Assembly (NCBI RefSeq): GCF_021026315.1
Contig: NZ_JAJNCX010000002.1
Coordinates: forward strand, 434,001-498,000
Direction of reading: 5' to 3'
Length of the DNA stretch: 64,000 nt
From: Rhizobium sp. C4
Lineage (GTDB): Bacteria; Pseudomonadota; Alphaproteobacteria; Rhizobiales; Rhizobiaceae
The translations under genes and the position numbers were made by a program. Positions within the stretch are counted from its first letter, which is position 1; each line of letters starts with the position of its first letter. The notes beneath the pieces are model-generated. The model was not told where the DNA came from, did not search any database, and worked only from the letters and a program-made list of their open reading frames with translations. Shown piece after piece: positions 42,710-51,727 of the stretch.

Positions 42710-43777
42710 TTATGGCAGCCAGCCGTCCGAAAGCGCGTGATCGCGAGCCAGCGGAAGGCTGACAAACCTGCCGTTGCGGGCGGAATCGTAGATCGCCGTC
42801 ATCAGCTCGATGGAATGGCGCCCTTCCACCATCGTGGGCAGGAAGACGTCCTTTCCTTCGGTCAGATGCGCGTGGATGTCCATGAACATGCCGGTAAATC
42901 GCCGTTCGGTGTCGGGGTAGAGCGCGACGATCGCGTCGATCTCCGCCTGGCGCGCCGGATCCGTGGCCAGAAACGTCCAGTTGCCTCCGCCGATATGATA
43001 GGCCTCGGTATCCGAGGTCATCATGACATGTTCGAAGCAGGCGCGGAACCGCGAGGTGTTGCCGGCCGCGCCCAGCGTCAGGGATGAGGTCACCAGGGCG
43101 CCGTCGCCGGTCCGCATGATGATTGCGCCGCAATCCTCCGTCTCGATCGGGTTGACGCGCGTGTCGAGGAAGGCGGCAACTTCGACAACCTCGCCGGTCA
43201 GATGCGTGGCCAGATTGTGGATGTGGCAGGCGTGGCTGACGATTGCTCCTCCAAGCTCGCCCTTCCACATCCCGCGCCATTTCTGCGCATAATAGTCGGC
43301 GCCGCGCTGCCAGTGGGTTTCCAGCGACAGCGTATAGGCCTTGCCCAAGAGCCCGCGTGTTTTCAACGCATGGGCTGCGCGATAGCCCGCGCCGTAACGG
43401 TATTGAAAGACCGGAAAGACCTGCTTTCCGATGCGCTTTGCGGCATCGATCATCCGGTCGACATCGGCGAGAGAGCCGGAGATCGGCTTCTCGCAGATCA
43501 CATGCTTGCCGGCTTCCAGCGCCGCAAGCGAAATGGGCGCATGCAGGTGTGGCGGCAGGCAGTTGTCGATGATGTCGATGTCCGGGTCGGCAAATGCTTC
43601 CGCCATATCGGCGATGGCGCGGCAGCCGGGCATCAGCTCCACCACGTCCTGCGCCCTGTCGATATTGAGATCGCAGACATAGCGGATGTCGAAGAGATGC
43701 ATGAGCTTGGCATAGGCGATCATGTGGTTCTTGCCGATGCCGGCGCCGATAATGGCCACGCGAAGACGTGTTGTCAC
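42710..43777 (-). CDS. Gfo/Idh/MocA-family oxidoreductase (glycan locus, third)
   Basis: A 355-residue protein with VAIIGAGIGKNHMIAYAKL, HVICEKPISGSLADV and GGAIVSHACHIHNLATHLTGE. It is the last gene of the long leftward glycan operon, overlapping the preceding Gfo/Idh gene by four bases. Members of this family in glycan loci often oxidise C3 of glycosides or act on uronates. The exact activity is unknown. Confidence 0.87.
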   Translation of the reverse strand: MTTRLRVAIIGAGIGKNHMIAYAKLMHLFDIRYVCDLNIDRAQDVVELMPGCRAIADMAEAFADPDIDIIDNCLPPHLHAPISLAALEAGKHVICEKPISGSLADVDRMIDAAKRIGKQVFPVFQYRYGAGYRAAHALKTRGLLGKAYTLSLETHWQRGADYYAQKWRGMWKGELGGAIVSHACHIHNLATHLTGEVVEVAAFLDTRVNPIETEDCGAIIMRTGDGALVTSSLTLGAAGNTSRFRACFEHVMMTSDTEAYHIGGGNWTFLATDPARQAEIDAIVALYPDTERRFTGMFMDIHAHLTEGKDVFLPTMVEGRHSIELMTAIYDSARNGRFVSLPLARDHALSDGWLP

Positions 43778-44796
43778 TTGTTAGCTCCGTTTTCTGCGAT
43801 TGCCTGCGCTGTCAGCGCCAGTTCGGTGGCCATGAAGGCATGGGCCTGGGTCATCGCCGTTTCGGTGCGCGCTTCGATATCGCTGGCGAAGTGGCCGAAA
43901 TAGGGGAGGCCGGTGCCCGTTGCGTCGAAGCGTTGCACGCCCCCGCCATTCACCAGAAAGACATGGTCGCCGCCCGGTTGGCCAGCAATATCAATGTATT
44001 TTCTGAGCTCGATATAGCCGTCTGTGCCCAGAATGGTCATGCGGCCGTCGCCCCAGACCGGCAGGCCCGATGGCGTCAGCCAGTCGACGCGGTGATAGCC
44101 GCGCCCGCCATTGCCTTCGAGCAGCACTTCGCCAAAATCCTGGAAGTCGGGCCTGTCCGGATTGGCGACATTGCCGGTAAAGGCGCTGACGATCCGGGCT
44201 TCCGTCGAACCGGTGAAATGCAGGAACTGGTCGAATTGATGGGCGCAGATGTCGGTCAGGATGCCGCCCGTCTTCTGCCGCTCCCAGAACCAGGCCGGGC
44301 GGGCTGACGGATTGGCGCGGTGCGGACCGAGGCCGACGGTCTGCACGACCTTGCCGATGCGGCCTTCGGCAATCAGCCGATCGGCCAGCGTGTTGCTCTC
44401 CACGCAGAAGCGCTCCGAAAAGCAGACACTCCATATGCGGCCGGTCTCCGCGACAGTCCGGCGGATATCGGCAAGCTGTTGCAGGCTGACGCAGCCGGGC
44501 TTGTCGACCATGACATCCTTGCCATGGCGCATGGCCGTGATGGCGACCGCGGCGCGCTCGCTGTTGATGCCGGAGCACAGGATCAGATGGATGCTCTTGT
44601 CTTCCAGGATTTCGGCTTCGGTCTTTTCGGGGACGTGGGGGTAGGTGGCCTGAAACTCGGCACGCGTGTGTTCCGGTGTCTCCGGCCCGGTCGCCCACGC
44701 AGCAAACACACCACCGGCTTTGAGCATGCCGTTCAGCATGTCGTAGATATGGCCATGATCGATCCCGATCACGCCAATCTTCAGTTGGGATGCCAT
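43774..44796 (-). CDS. Gfo/Idh/MocA-family oxidoreductase (glycan locus, second)
   Basis: A 340-residue protein. The dinucleotide-binding region IGVIGIDHGHIYDMLNGML departs from the usual GxGxxG (GIDHGH), as in some non-canonical members. The EKP motif is replaced by DVMVDKPGCVSLQ. The motif GGILTDICAHQFDQFLHF holds the active-site D and H. It overlaps the next gene by four bases and follows the previous by five. Confidence 0.84.
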   Translation of the reverse strand: MASQLKIGVIGIDHGHIYDMLNGMLKAGGVFAAWATGPETPEHTRAEFQATYPHVPEKTEAEILEDKSIHLILCSGINSERAAVAITAMRHGKDVMVDKPGCVSLQQLADIRRTVAETGRIWSVCFSERFCVESNTLADRLIAEGRIGKVVQTVGLGPHRANPSARPAWFWERQKTGGILTDICAHQFDQFLHFTGSTEARIVSAFTGNVANPDRPDFQDFGEVLLEGNGGRGYHRVDWLTPSGLPVWGDGRMTILGTDGYIELRKYIDIAGQPGGDHVFLVNGGGVQRFDATGTGLPYFGHFASDIEARTETAMTQAHAFMATELALTAQAIAENGANK

Positions 44797-44801
44797 GGTC
44801 T

Positions 44802-46097
44802 TTACCGGTCCAGCTTCAACCCGCGCGCACGCAGCATGGTGGGAATATGGACCAGCGAACCGGTCTCGATCGAAGCGTTGGCGGCAATGCCGGTGAGGAT
44901 GGACCAGGCGCCGCCGATGTGATCGGAGGCCCGCTGATAGCGGTCCGGCTCCTGATTGTCCGGATCGAAGATATAGCCGAGCATCAGCGGATCGGCCCCG
45001 CCGTGATCGCCTTCGCCGGCCGGCACGTCGAGCATGCGCGGCGGCTCTCCGGCCAGATGAAGCTCCGTGGTGATCGCGTCCTTGTCGGCATGGTCGCGCA
45101 CGCCGCCGAAGACGCCGTGAACCTCGACATGGCGATGCGTGAGTTCGCCCTTGGTGCCGTGGAACTTGATTTCCAGTCCTTCCCAGGGCGAATAGGCGGT
45201 CAGCGTGTAATTGGCGGTGGCGCCGGAAGCGTAGCGGATATGGGCCTGCACCGTGTCCTCGATGCCGATCTCCTCATCGAAGACGCAGAGGTCGCGGAAA
45301 TAGCCGTCTTCGTTTTCCGCATCGAGATAGAGACTGCGCAGGTTTTCGTCGCCGTCGAGATCGAGGCGGAAGACGCAGCGATCGAAGGCGGGACAGCCAT
45401 GACAGCGCGGGCCGTGATCCGACAGGCCAAGCTCCACTGCCGTTTCCGGCCTGTAGAAGACGCGCCGGCCTGTCGCCAGAACGTCCGTCGGCACCGAGCC
45501 TAGCCACCAGTTGAGCAGGTCGAAGTGATGCGTCGACTTGTGGACGAGGAGGCCGCCGGAATTCTCTTTCTGCCGATGCCAGCGGCGGAAATAGTCGGCG
45601 CCGTGAACCCGGTCGAGATGCCAGCGGAAATCGACGGCAGTGATCGTGCCGATGATGCCCGAGGAGAGTAGCTCCTTGATCTGCGTGCGCGCGGGCGAAT
45701 AGCGGTAGTTGAAGGTGACCTTCACTTTCCGACCCGTTCGTGCCTGGGCATCGATGATGTGTTTCAGCCTCGAAAGGTCGATGGTCAGCGGCTTTTCGCA
45801 GATCACGTCGCATCCGGCCTCGAAGGCGCGCACGATATAGTCGGAATGCAGGAAGTCCGGCGTCGTGACGACGACCGTGTCCGGCTTCTGCTCGTCGAGA
45901 AGCCGGTCGAAATCGGCGGCGAGATAGGTTGCGACACCATTCGTTCCCGGCTTGTCGATCGCCTTCGCGGCTTCGCCGAGCCTGTGGGCATTGCTGTCGC
46001 ACAGCGCGACGATCTCATGCCTGTCGGAATAATCCTCGGTGACTGAATCGCGGAACATCTTGTGCCGCGATCCGCACCCCACGATGGCAATCTTCAT
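44802..46097 (-). CDS. Gfo/Idh/MocA-family oxidoreductase (glycan locus, first)
   Basis: A 431-residue protein, longer than usual, with [33 protein letters not shown] and NSGGLLVHKSTHHFDLLNWW. It also has HGPRCHGCPAFDRCVF, a Cys-rich insert that could bind metal. It overlaps the transporter ATPase gene by four bases (ATGA), tying oxidation to import of the same sugar. Confidence 0.87.
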   Translation of the reverse strand: MKIAIVGCGSRHKMFRDSVTEDYSDRHEIVALCDSNAHRLGEAAKAIDKPGTNGVATYLAADFDRLLDEQKPDTVVVTTPDFLHSDYIVRAFEAGCDVICEKPLTIDLSRLKHIIDAQARTGRKVKVTFNYRYSPARTQIKELLSSGIIGTITAVDFRWHLDRVHGADYFRRWHRQKENSGGLLVHKSTHHFDLLNWWLGSVPTDVLATGRRVFYRPETAVELGLSDHGPRCHGCPAFDRCVFRLDLDGDENLRSLYLDAENEDGYFRDLCVFDEEIGIEDTVQAHIRYASGATANYTLTAYSPWEGLEIKFHGTKGELTHRHVEVHGVFGGVRDHADKDAITTELHLAGEPPRMLDVPAGEGDHGGADPLMLGYIFDPDNQEPDRYQRASDHIGGAWSILTGIAANASIETGSLVHIPTMLRARGLKLDR

Positions 46098-47188
46098 TGC
46101 AAGAGACCCTCATGCTGGAGTGGCTCGACACGCTGGCCGTTGCTGTCGAAATAGTGGATGTCGGAGAGTTCGAAGCCGACGGTGACGGTGTCTCCGGCTT
46201 TGGTCGCGCCTTGCTCCTTGCCGCTGACCAGCAGGATCTGGCCGGAGGCGAGCTGGACGTGAAGCAGCGTTTCGTTTCCGAGATATTCGACAAGCCTGAC
46301 CGTGCCTTCCGCCTGGACCGCGCCGGTTCCCAGCGCGATGGAGCCGGGACGCACGCAGACGGTGATTGCGGTATCCGTCGTGGAAAGGGCTGGGATGCGG
46401 AATGGGCGGAAGCCTCGCGCGGTCGCCTCCAGTCCGTCATTGCCCTGTGTCAGCCGGGCCTCGATCATGTTGATCTTCGGCGAGCCGATGAAGCCGGCGA
46501 CGAAGAGGTTCTGGGGCCGGGTATAGAGTTCCTGGGGCGTGCCAACCTGCTCGATCTTGCCGGCACGGAGCACCACGATGCGGCTTGCCAGCGTCATGGC
46601 TTCCACCTGGTCGTGGGTGACATAGATCATGGTGGTGCCGAGACGGGCATAGAGCGAGGCAAGCTCGGCGCGCATCTGCACGCGCAATTCCGCATCGAGG
46701 TTGGAAAGCGGCTCGTCGAAAAGGAAGAGCTTGGGTTCGCGCACGATGGCGCGGCCGATGGCGACGCGCTGCTTCTGCCCGCCTGAAAGCTGGCGCGGCT
46801 TGCGGTCGAGCAGCTTTTCGATCTGCAGGATGCGCGCTGCCTCGGCAACGCGGCGCTCCACCTCGGCGCGCGGAACCTTCATGTTCTCCAGCCCGAAGGC
46901 CAGGTTCTTGGCGACCGTCATATGCGGATAGAGCGCGTAGCTCTGGAACACCATCGACAGTTCGCGCTTGGAGGCGGGCAGGTCGTTGACGACGCGCCCG
47001 TCCATGGCGATCGTGCCGTCGGTGATGTCCTCGAGCCCCGCGATCATGCGCAGAAGGGTCGACTTGCCGCAGCCTGAAGGGCCGACGAGAACCAGAAACT
47101 CGCCGTCGCGCACGTCAAGGTTCAGGTCCTGGATGATGGAGAGGGCACCGTAGCGTTTGCCGGTGTTTCGAAGGGTCAATCCTACCAT
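46094..47188 (-). CDS. CUT1-type sugar ABC transporter ATP-binding protein (MalK/UgpC-like)
   Basis: A 364-residue ATPase. Walker A is in [18 protein letters not shown], the signature is [17 protein letters not shown], and Walker B is [18 protein letters not shown]-terminal OB-type regulatory domain follows ([10 protein letters not shown]). The ATG at 47188 begins the conserved start; the frame to 47632 is only a shadow. It serves the permeases and binding protein upstream. Confidence 0.92.
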   Translation of the reverse strand: MVGLTLRNTGKRYGALSIIQDLNLDVRDGEFLVLVGPSGCGKSTLLRMIAGLEDITDGTIAMDGRVVNDLPASKRELSMVFQSYALYPHMTVAKNLAFGLENMKVPRAEVERRVAEAARILQIEKLLDRKPRQLSGGQKQRVAIGRAIVREPKLFLFDEPLSNLDAELRVQMRAELASLYARLGTTMIYVTHDQVEAMTLASRIVVLRAGKIEQVGTPQELYTRPQNLFVAGFIGSPKINMIEARLTQGNDGLEATARGFRPFRIPALSTTDTAITVCVRPGSIALGTGAVQAEGTVRLVEYLGNETLLHVQLASGQILLVSGKEQGATKAGDTVTVGFELSDIHYFDSNGQRVEPLQHEGLLQ

Positions 47189-47199
47189 TGCCTGATATC

Positions 47200-48117
47200 C
47201 TATTTCATCCCTGTGGTCGCGATGCCGCGGATGATGAGCTTCTGAAAGAGAACGAAGAAGATGATGACCGGGACCAGCGAGGTGACGGACATCGCGAACA
47301 TCTGCCCGAAGGCCGATTCCCCTTGCGAGTCGACGAAAAGCCGCAGCGCCAGCGGCACCGTGAACGTCTTGATGTCGTTGAGGTAGATCAGCGGCCCGAG
47401 GAAGTCTTCCCAGATCCAGATGAAGGAGAAGATCGCCGCCGTTCCCATCGCCGGCAACGACAGGGGCAGGATGATCCGCCAGTAGATCTTGAAGGGCGAG
47501 CAGCCGTCGATTTCCGCCGCTTCGTCCAGCTCGCGCGGCAGTTGCCGGAAGAACTGGATCATCAGGAAGACGAAGAAGACGTCGGAGGCGAGAAACTTCG
47601 GCACGATCAGCGGCAGATAGGTGTTCACCCATCCGAGCTTCAGGAATTCCACATACTGGGGAATGAGGACCACATGATAGGGGATCATGAGGGTCAGCAT
47701 CATCAGCGCGAAGAAGAAATTCCGCCCGTTGAACCGCAGCCGCGCAAAGGCATAGGCCGCAAAGGAACAGGAGAGCAGGTTGCCGATGACGGAGAGGCCC
47801 GTCACGATGGCCGAATTGATGTAGAATACCGAAAACGACATCGGCAGGGCGTTCCAGCCCTTCGTGTAGTTGTCGAACTGGAACACTGTCGGCCAGAGCG
47901 AAAGCGACGTGAAGATTTCGTTCTCGGGTTTGACCGATGCGGAGAGCAGCCAGAACAGCGGATAGAGCATCACGCAGGAGGCTGCGATCAGGAAAGCGTG
48001 CTTCAGCAGACGTCCGCGCCGTGCCTGCGCCTCCCGCCGCTGCCGCATGACGGCGGCAATCGCGGCGGCTTCGGCGAGCTGGCGGTCGAATGCCGGGTCA
48101 GTCGCGTTCGTTTTCAT
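47200..48117 (-). CDS. Sugar ABC transporter permease 2 (MalG-like)
   Basis: A 305-residue membrane protein with about six hydrophobic segments and the permease EAA loop ELDEAAEIDGCSPFKIYWRIILP. The ATG at 48117 lies inside the end of the permease 1 gene (20-base overlap). It pairs with permease 1 as the oligosaccharide channel. Confidence 0.9.
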   Translation of the reverse strand: MKTNATDPAFDRQLAEAAAIAAVMRQRREAQARRGRLLKHAFLIAASCVMLYPLFWLLSASVKPENEIFTSLSLWPTVFQFDNYTKGWNALPMSFSVFYINSAIVTGLSVIGNLLSCSFAAYAFARLRFNGRNFFFALMMLTLMIPYHVVLIPQYVEFLKLGWVNTYLPLIVPKFLASDVFFVFLMIQFFRQLPRELDEAAEIDGCSPFKIYWRIILPLSLPAMGTAAIFSFIWIWEDFLGPLIYLNDIKTFTVPLALRLFVDSQGESAFGQMFAMSVTSLVPVIIFFVLFQKLIIRGIATTGMK

Positions 48118-48991
48118 AATGCACCCAGTATTTCGAAGAGAGGAAGGCAAGTCCGGTGAAGACCGCGATGATGACCAGCAGCACCCAGGCAAGCGCCGAG
48201 GCGTAGCCCATGCGGAAGAAGCTGAAGGCCTCGTTGAAGAGATAGACGGTGTAGAACAGCAGGCTGTCTGCCGGTGCGCCATTGCCATGCGAAATGATGA
48301 AGACGCTGGAGAAGGTCTTGAACGCGTCAATCGTCTGCAGGACGAGGTTGAAGAAAATCACCGGGGCGAGCAGCGGCAGCGTGATGCGGGTGAACTGCCG
48401 CCATGCCGGCGTCCCGTCGATTTCGGCGGCCTCATAGAGATCCTTCGGAATGGATCTCAGACCCGCCAGGAAGATCAGCATCGGTGAGCCGAACTGCCAC
48501 ATTGCCAGAACGACAAGGGTGTAGAGCGAGGTATTGGGATCGGTGATCCAGGATGGTCCGTCAATGCCGACGAAGGACAGAACCGCATTGACCGCGCCGT
48601 CCTTGGCAAAAAGCTGGCGCCAGAGGATGGCGATGGCGATGGAGGAGCCGAGCAGCGACGGGAGATAGAAGATCGCCCGGTAAAGGCTGATCGAGCGGAG
48701 CCCCTTGTCGAGGATCATCGCCACAGCCAGGGCCATGATCAATCGGGCCGGCACGGCCAGAGCCACATAGCTGAAGGTCACGTGCAGCGCCTTCCAGAAA
48801 CGCCGGTCGCGCGTGAACATATAGACGTAATTGTCCCAGCCGACCCAGCGCGGCGCACTGACCATGTCGTATTTTGTGAAGGACAGATAGAGCGAGGCCA
48901 GAATGGGGCCAAGCGTCAGAAGGAAAAAGCCAATCAGCCACGGCAATAGAAATGTGTAGCCTGGTGCGTTCCGGGTGATGAAGCGTCTCAT
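48098..48991 (-). CDS. Sugar ABC transporter permease 1 (MalF-like)
   Basis: A 297-residue membrane protein with FLLPWLIGFFLLTLGPILASLY at the N-terminus and the EAA loop DLYEAAEIDGTPAWRQFTRITLP. About six membrane segments are seen. It follows the binding-protein gene after a large hairpin. Confidence 0.9.
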   Translation of the reverse strand: MRRFITRNAPGYTFLLPWLIGFFLLTLGPILASLYLSFTKYDMVSAPRWVGWDNYVYMFTRDRRFWKALHVTFSYVALAVPARLIMALAVAMILDKGLRSISLYRAIFYLPSLLGSSIAIAILWRQLFAKDGAVNAVLSFVGIDGPSWITDPNTSLYTLVVLAMWQFGSPMLIFLAGLRSIPKDLYEAAEIDGTPAWRQFTRITLPLLAPVIFFNLVLQTIDAFKTFSSVFIISHGNGAPADSLLFYTVYLFNEAFSFFRMGYASALAWVLLVIIAVFTGLAFLSSKYWVHYENERD

Positions 48992-49014
48992 GAAGCGGCC
49001 TCTGTCTCGAAGAT

Positions 49015-49051
49015 CCGGATCCCGAACCTGAAGTGTCAGTTCGGGATCCGG
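49015..49051 (-). terminator. Strong hairpin between binding protein and permease 1
   Basis: A perfect 13-bp stem (49015-49027 with 49039-49051) with an 11-base loop. On the minus strand it starts 11 bases after the binding-protein stop. No T-run follows, so it may act as a partial terminator or as protection against 3' decay. Confidence 0.7.
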
Positions 49052-49062
49052 TATGATGCCTG

Positions 49063-50346
49063 TCAGCGTGCGCGATCGACGATGTCCTGCGCATCCTGGA
49101 TGAACTGCCCGGCCGCCTCGGCCGGCTTGATCTTGTCGAGAACGACTTCGGAGGCGGTGCGGGTGAAGAGCTCATAGACTTCGCCGGCGCCCTTGGGTTC
49201 GGGCAGCGGAAGCTTGCCGACCCGATCCTGAATCGCATCGAAGAAGGCAACGGCGTCCTTTTCGGTGTCGCTCAGTGTCGGTTTGAGGGCAGCACGCACC
49301 TTGGGCGAGCAGGGAATGCCGCGTTCCAGACCGAGGACCTGCGTCGATTCCGGGTCGTTGACCCAGTCGTTCATGTAGGCAATCGCCGCGTCGACATCCT
49401 TGACGTCGCGCGTCAGGGACATGAACATCGAAGGCTTGATGTACTGGCCATAGGGCCCATCCTTCTTGTGCGGGAACATGGCGGCGCCCACCTTGTCCTT
49501 CATCAGTGCCTGGATGCCGACCATCTGGTTCGACCAGAACTGCGAGATCGCGGTGCCGCCCGTGACGATGCCGGTTTCGCTGAGCGGCGGGTTGATGACC
49601 ACCGTGCGATCCTTGCCCGAGACAACGCCGGCCTTGCGCATCTGCGCCCAATAGTCCCAGAAGCTCGCAATATCGTCTGCCGTGGCGGTGACCTTGCCGT
49701 CGGCGTCATAGAATTCGCGGCCGTTCTGGCGGACCCAGACCTGCATGATGTCGACCGATGTCGAGAGATCGTCCGATCCCTTCATCTTGCCGCCCGATGC
49801 GGAGGTGATCTTTTCGCAGATCGCGGGGAAGTCCTCGCGCGTCCAGTTGATCACGTCCGCGGTGATGCCCGCATCCGCGAAGGCCTTGTTGTTGTAGACG
49901 AGGACCTGGCTGTTGGAGCCGATGTTGAGGCCGTAGAGCTTGCCGTCAACCTTGCCGCCGGAGAGCGGGGCCGCATCGAAATCGGCGAGCATCAGCGTCT
50001 TGCCGACATATTCATCGAGCGGCTTCAGCGCGCCGCGATGGACGTACTCGAACAGGTAGCGGTAGTCCATCTGGATCAGGTCGGCCATGTTGCTGCCGGC
50101 CGTCTGTGTGGCCATTTTCGTCCAGTAATCCTTCCAGCCGATGGTCTCGCCGGAGACCTTGATCCCGGCATGGTGCTTCTGGAACAGATCGATGACGGCG
50201 AATGTCCGCTTGTCGCGCTCGGGGTTACCCCACCAGAAATGGCGGATCGTCCGCTCGGCGGCAAAGCCGGGGATTGCCGACATGGCCGATGCGGCGGCGG
50301 CTGCCCCCATCGTTCCCAGCAGGGTTCTTCTCGTAATCTTGGTCAT
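49063..50346 (-). CDS. Sugar ABC transporter substrate-binding protein (CUT1 family)
   Basis: A 427-residue periplasmic binding protein. A Tat-like signal, KITRRTLLGTMGAAAAASAM, ends near GFAAERTIRHFWWGNPERDK. The mature part has ADLIQMDYRYLFEYVHRGAL and TWP-less family features typical of oligosaccharide binders. By context (GH105, GH38, GH28) it binds a plant cell-wall oligosaccharide, perhaps a pectic or rhamnogalacturonan fragment. Confidence 0.9.
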   Translation of the reverse strand: MTKITRRTLLGTMGAAAAASAMSAIPGFAAERTIRHFWWGNPERDKRTFAVIDLFQKHHAGIKVSGETIGWKDYWTKMATQTAGSNMADLIQMDYRYLFEYVHRGALKPLDEYVGKTLMLADFDAAPLSGGKVDGKLYGLNIGSNSQVLVYNNKAFADAGITADVINWTREDFPAICEKITSASGGKMKGSDDLSTSVDIMQVWVRQNGREFYDADGKVTATADDIASFWDYWAQMRKAGVVSGKDRTVVINPPLSETGIVTGGTAISQFWSNQMVGIQALMKDKVGAAMFPHKKDGPYGQYIKPSMFMSLTRDVKDVDAAIAYMNDWVNDPESTQVLGLERGIPCSPKVRAALKPTLSDTEKDAVAFFDAIQDRVGKLPLPEPKGAGEVYELFTRTASEVVLDKIKPAEAAGQFIQDAQDIVDRAR

Positions 50347-50470
50347 TCACTCCTCCTCCTTGTAACAGGTGACAAATCCAAAGCGGACGTGTCCCTTCTC
50401 CTCCGTTGACGGGAAGGCCGGGTCCTCAACCCTGGCGATCCCGGTTCCTTTCAGTCCCGATCACCGGCCC

Positions 50471-50487
50471 GCATCGCGAGGCGATGC
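50471..50487 (-). other. Short GC-rich hairpin between GH105 and binding-protein genes
   Basis: GCATCGC-GAG-GCGATGC, a perfect 7-bp stem with a three-base loop, in the 157-base gap. It may be a processing or attenuation site; no T-run follows. Confidence 0.35.
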
Positions 50488-50503
50488 CGGGTACGGCACC
50501 TTC

Positions 50504-51613
50504 TCATCCGGCAGCACTCATCCGGGGTTTGGCGTCGCCTTCGAACTCCGACAGCGCCTGCACGAGCATCAGCATCGTGAGCGCCTGGCCGTAAGGTGCG
50601 GGCACGTTCGGGATCTTGCGGTAGAAATCGAGATCGTGGCCCATCGGAGTGCCGTCCGACACCTCAAGCACGATGCCGTCGCCGCCGATGCGCTTGACCA
50701 CCGCGTCATAGGCCTTGTCCGCAACGGTGCGGAAACTGTGCGGCAGCAGCCCCATCTCCACGGCGCGGCTGATGCCGTAGGAAAAACCGGCGGTGGCCGA
50801 GCTTTCCAGCGGCGCGTTGGGGTCGTCGAGCAAGGTGCAGAACATGCCGTCGGGCTTTTGCAGTCCGGCAATCGCCGTTGCCTGCGCGCGCAGAACGGAC
50901 GTCAGGAAGCGGGCGGCGAAGGGCGGAATGTCATCGCCGACGAGGCCGAAAAGCTCGGGGATCGCAACGGTGACCCAGCAATTGCCGCGCGCCCAGAAGG
51001 CCTTGGCGAAATTGTGCCGGCCATTGAAGTTCCAGCCGTGATACCAGAGGCCCGTCACCGGATCGGAGAGATAGCGGGTGTGGACGAGAAACTGATGAAT
51101 GGCCTCGTCGATCCAGTCCTTGCGGCCGAAGCGCTTGCCGGCCTTGGCCAGGAACAGGCAGGTCATGAAGAGCGTGTCGTCCCAAAGCTCGCCGTCATTC
51201 GCGCGCTCCTTGACGACGTGCTGGAACCCGCCATCCTCGGTCCGCGCAAGGCCTGTCATCAGCCAGTCGGCCCAGTCCTGGACAAGCGCCTCCCAGTCGG
51301 GGCGCTGCACATGATCGATCAGACAGGCGAGGGGGAGCATCGGCGAGGTCGAGTTGACCTGGCGCGGCGGCAGGCCCCGCCCGATCTGCCAGTCATACCA
51401 GGCGGCGATGGACCCGATGAGTTCGTTGTCACCCGATGCTTCCGCATGGCGCACGAGACCATACAGGCCGACGCCCACCTCCCAGTCCCATTCCTCGAAC
51501 TGGATGGTGATCTTGTCGTCAAGGAGCGGTGCGGTCTCGTTCATGCCTTTCAGGCGCGCCAGACCCGTGGCGACGCTGGAAAGGAGATTGGAAACCGCTT
51601 CGGCATTCTTCAT
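50504..51613 (-). CDS. GH105 (YteR-like) unsaturated glucuronyl/galacturonyl hydrolase
   Basis: A 369-residue cytoplasmic protein, alpha6/alpha6 barrel type. The catalytic Asp region is GELWDDTLFMTCLFLAKAGK, and the segment WDWEVGVGLYGLVRHAE and WFARGNCW-like RGNCWVTVAIPEL fit GH105/GH88. Family members remove a 4,5-unsaturated uronic acid from rhamnogalacturonan or related oligomers left by lyases. The ATG at 51613 is preferred to 51643. No signal peptide is seen, so it acts after import. Confidence 0.85.
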   Translation of the reverse strand: MKNAEAVSNLLSSVATGLARLKGMNETAPLLDDKITIQFEEWDWEVGVGLYGLVRHAEASGDNELIGSIAAWYDWQIGRGLPPRQVNSTSPMLPLACLIDHVQRPDWEALVQDWADWLMTGLARTEDGGFQHVVKERANDGELWDDTLFMTCLFLAKAGKRFGRKDWIDEAIHQFLVHTRYLSDPVTGLWYHGWNFNGRHNFAKAFWARGNCWVTVAIPELFGLVGDDIPPFAARFLTSVLRAQATAIAGLQKPDGMFCTLLDDPNAPLESSATAGFSYGISRAVEMGLLPHSFRTVADKAYDAVVKRIGGDGIVLEVSDGTPMGHDLDFYRKIPNVPAPYGQALTMLMLVQALSEFEGDAKPRMSAAG

Positions 51614-51727
51614 GGCTGCGACCTTATGCAATGAGTTTGACAACGACGGGGTTGAGAGGGCGTTCAGCGCCCGCTTTGAGACAGCCCTGTCGAAAGATCC
51701 GGTTCGTGAGGGTGAACAACTGTCCCA

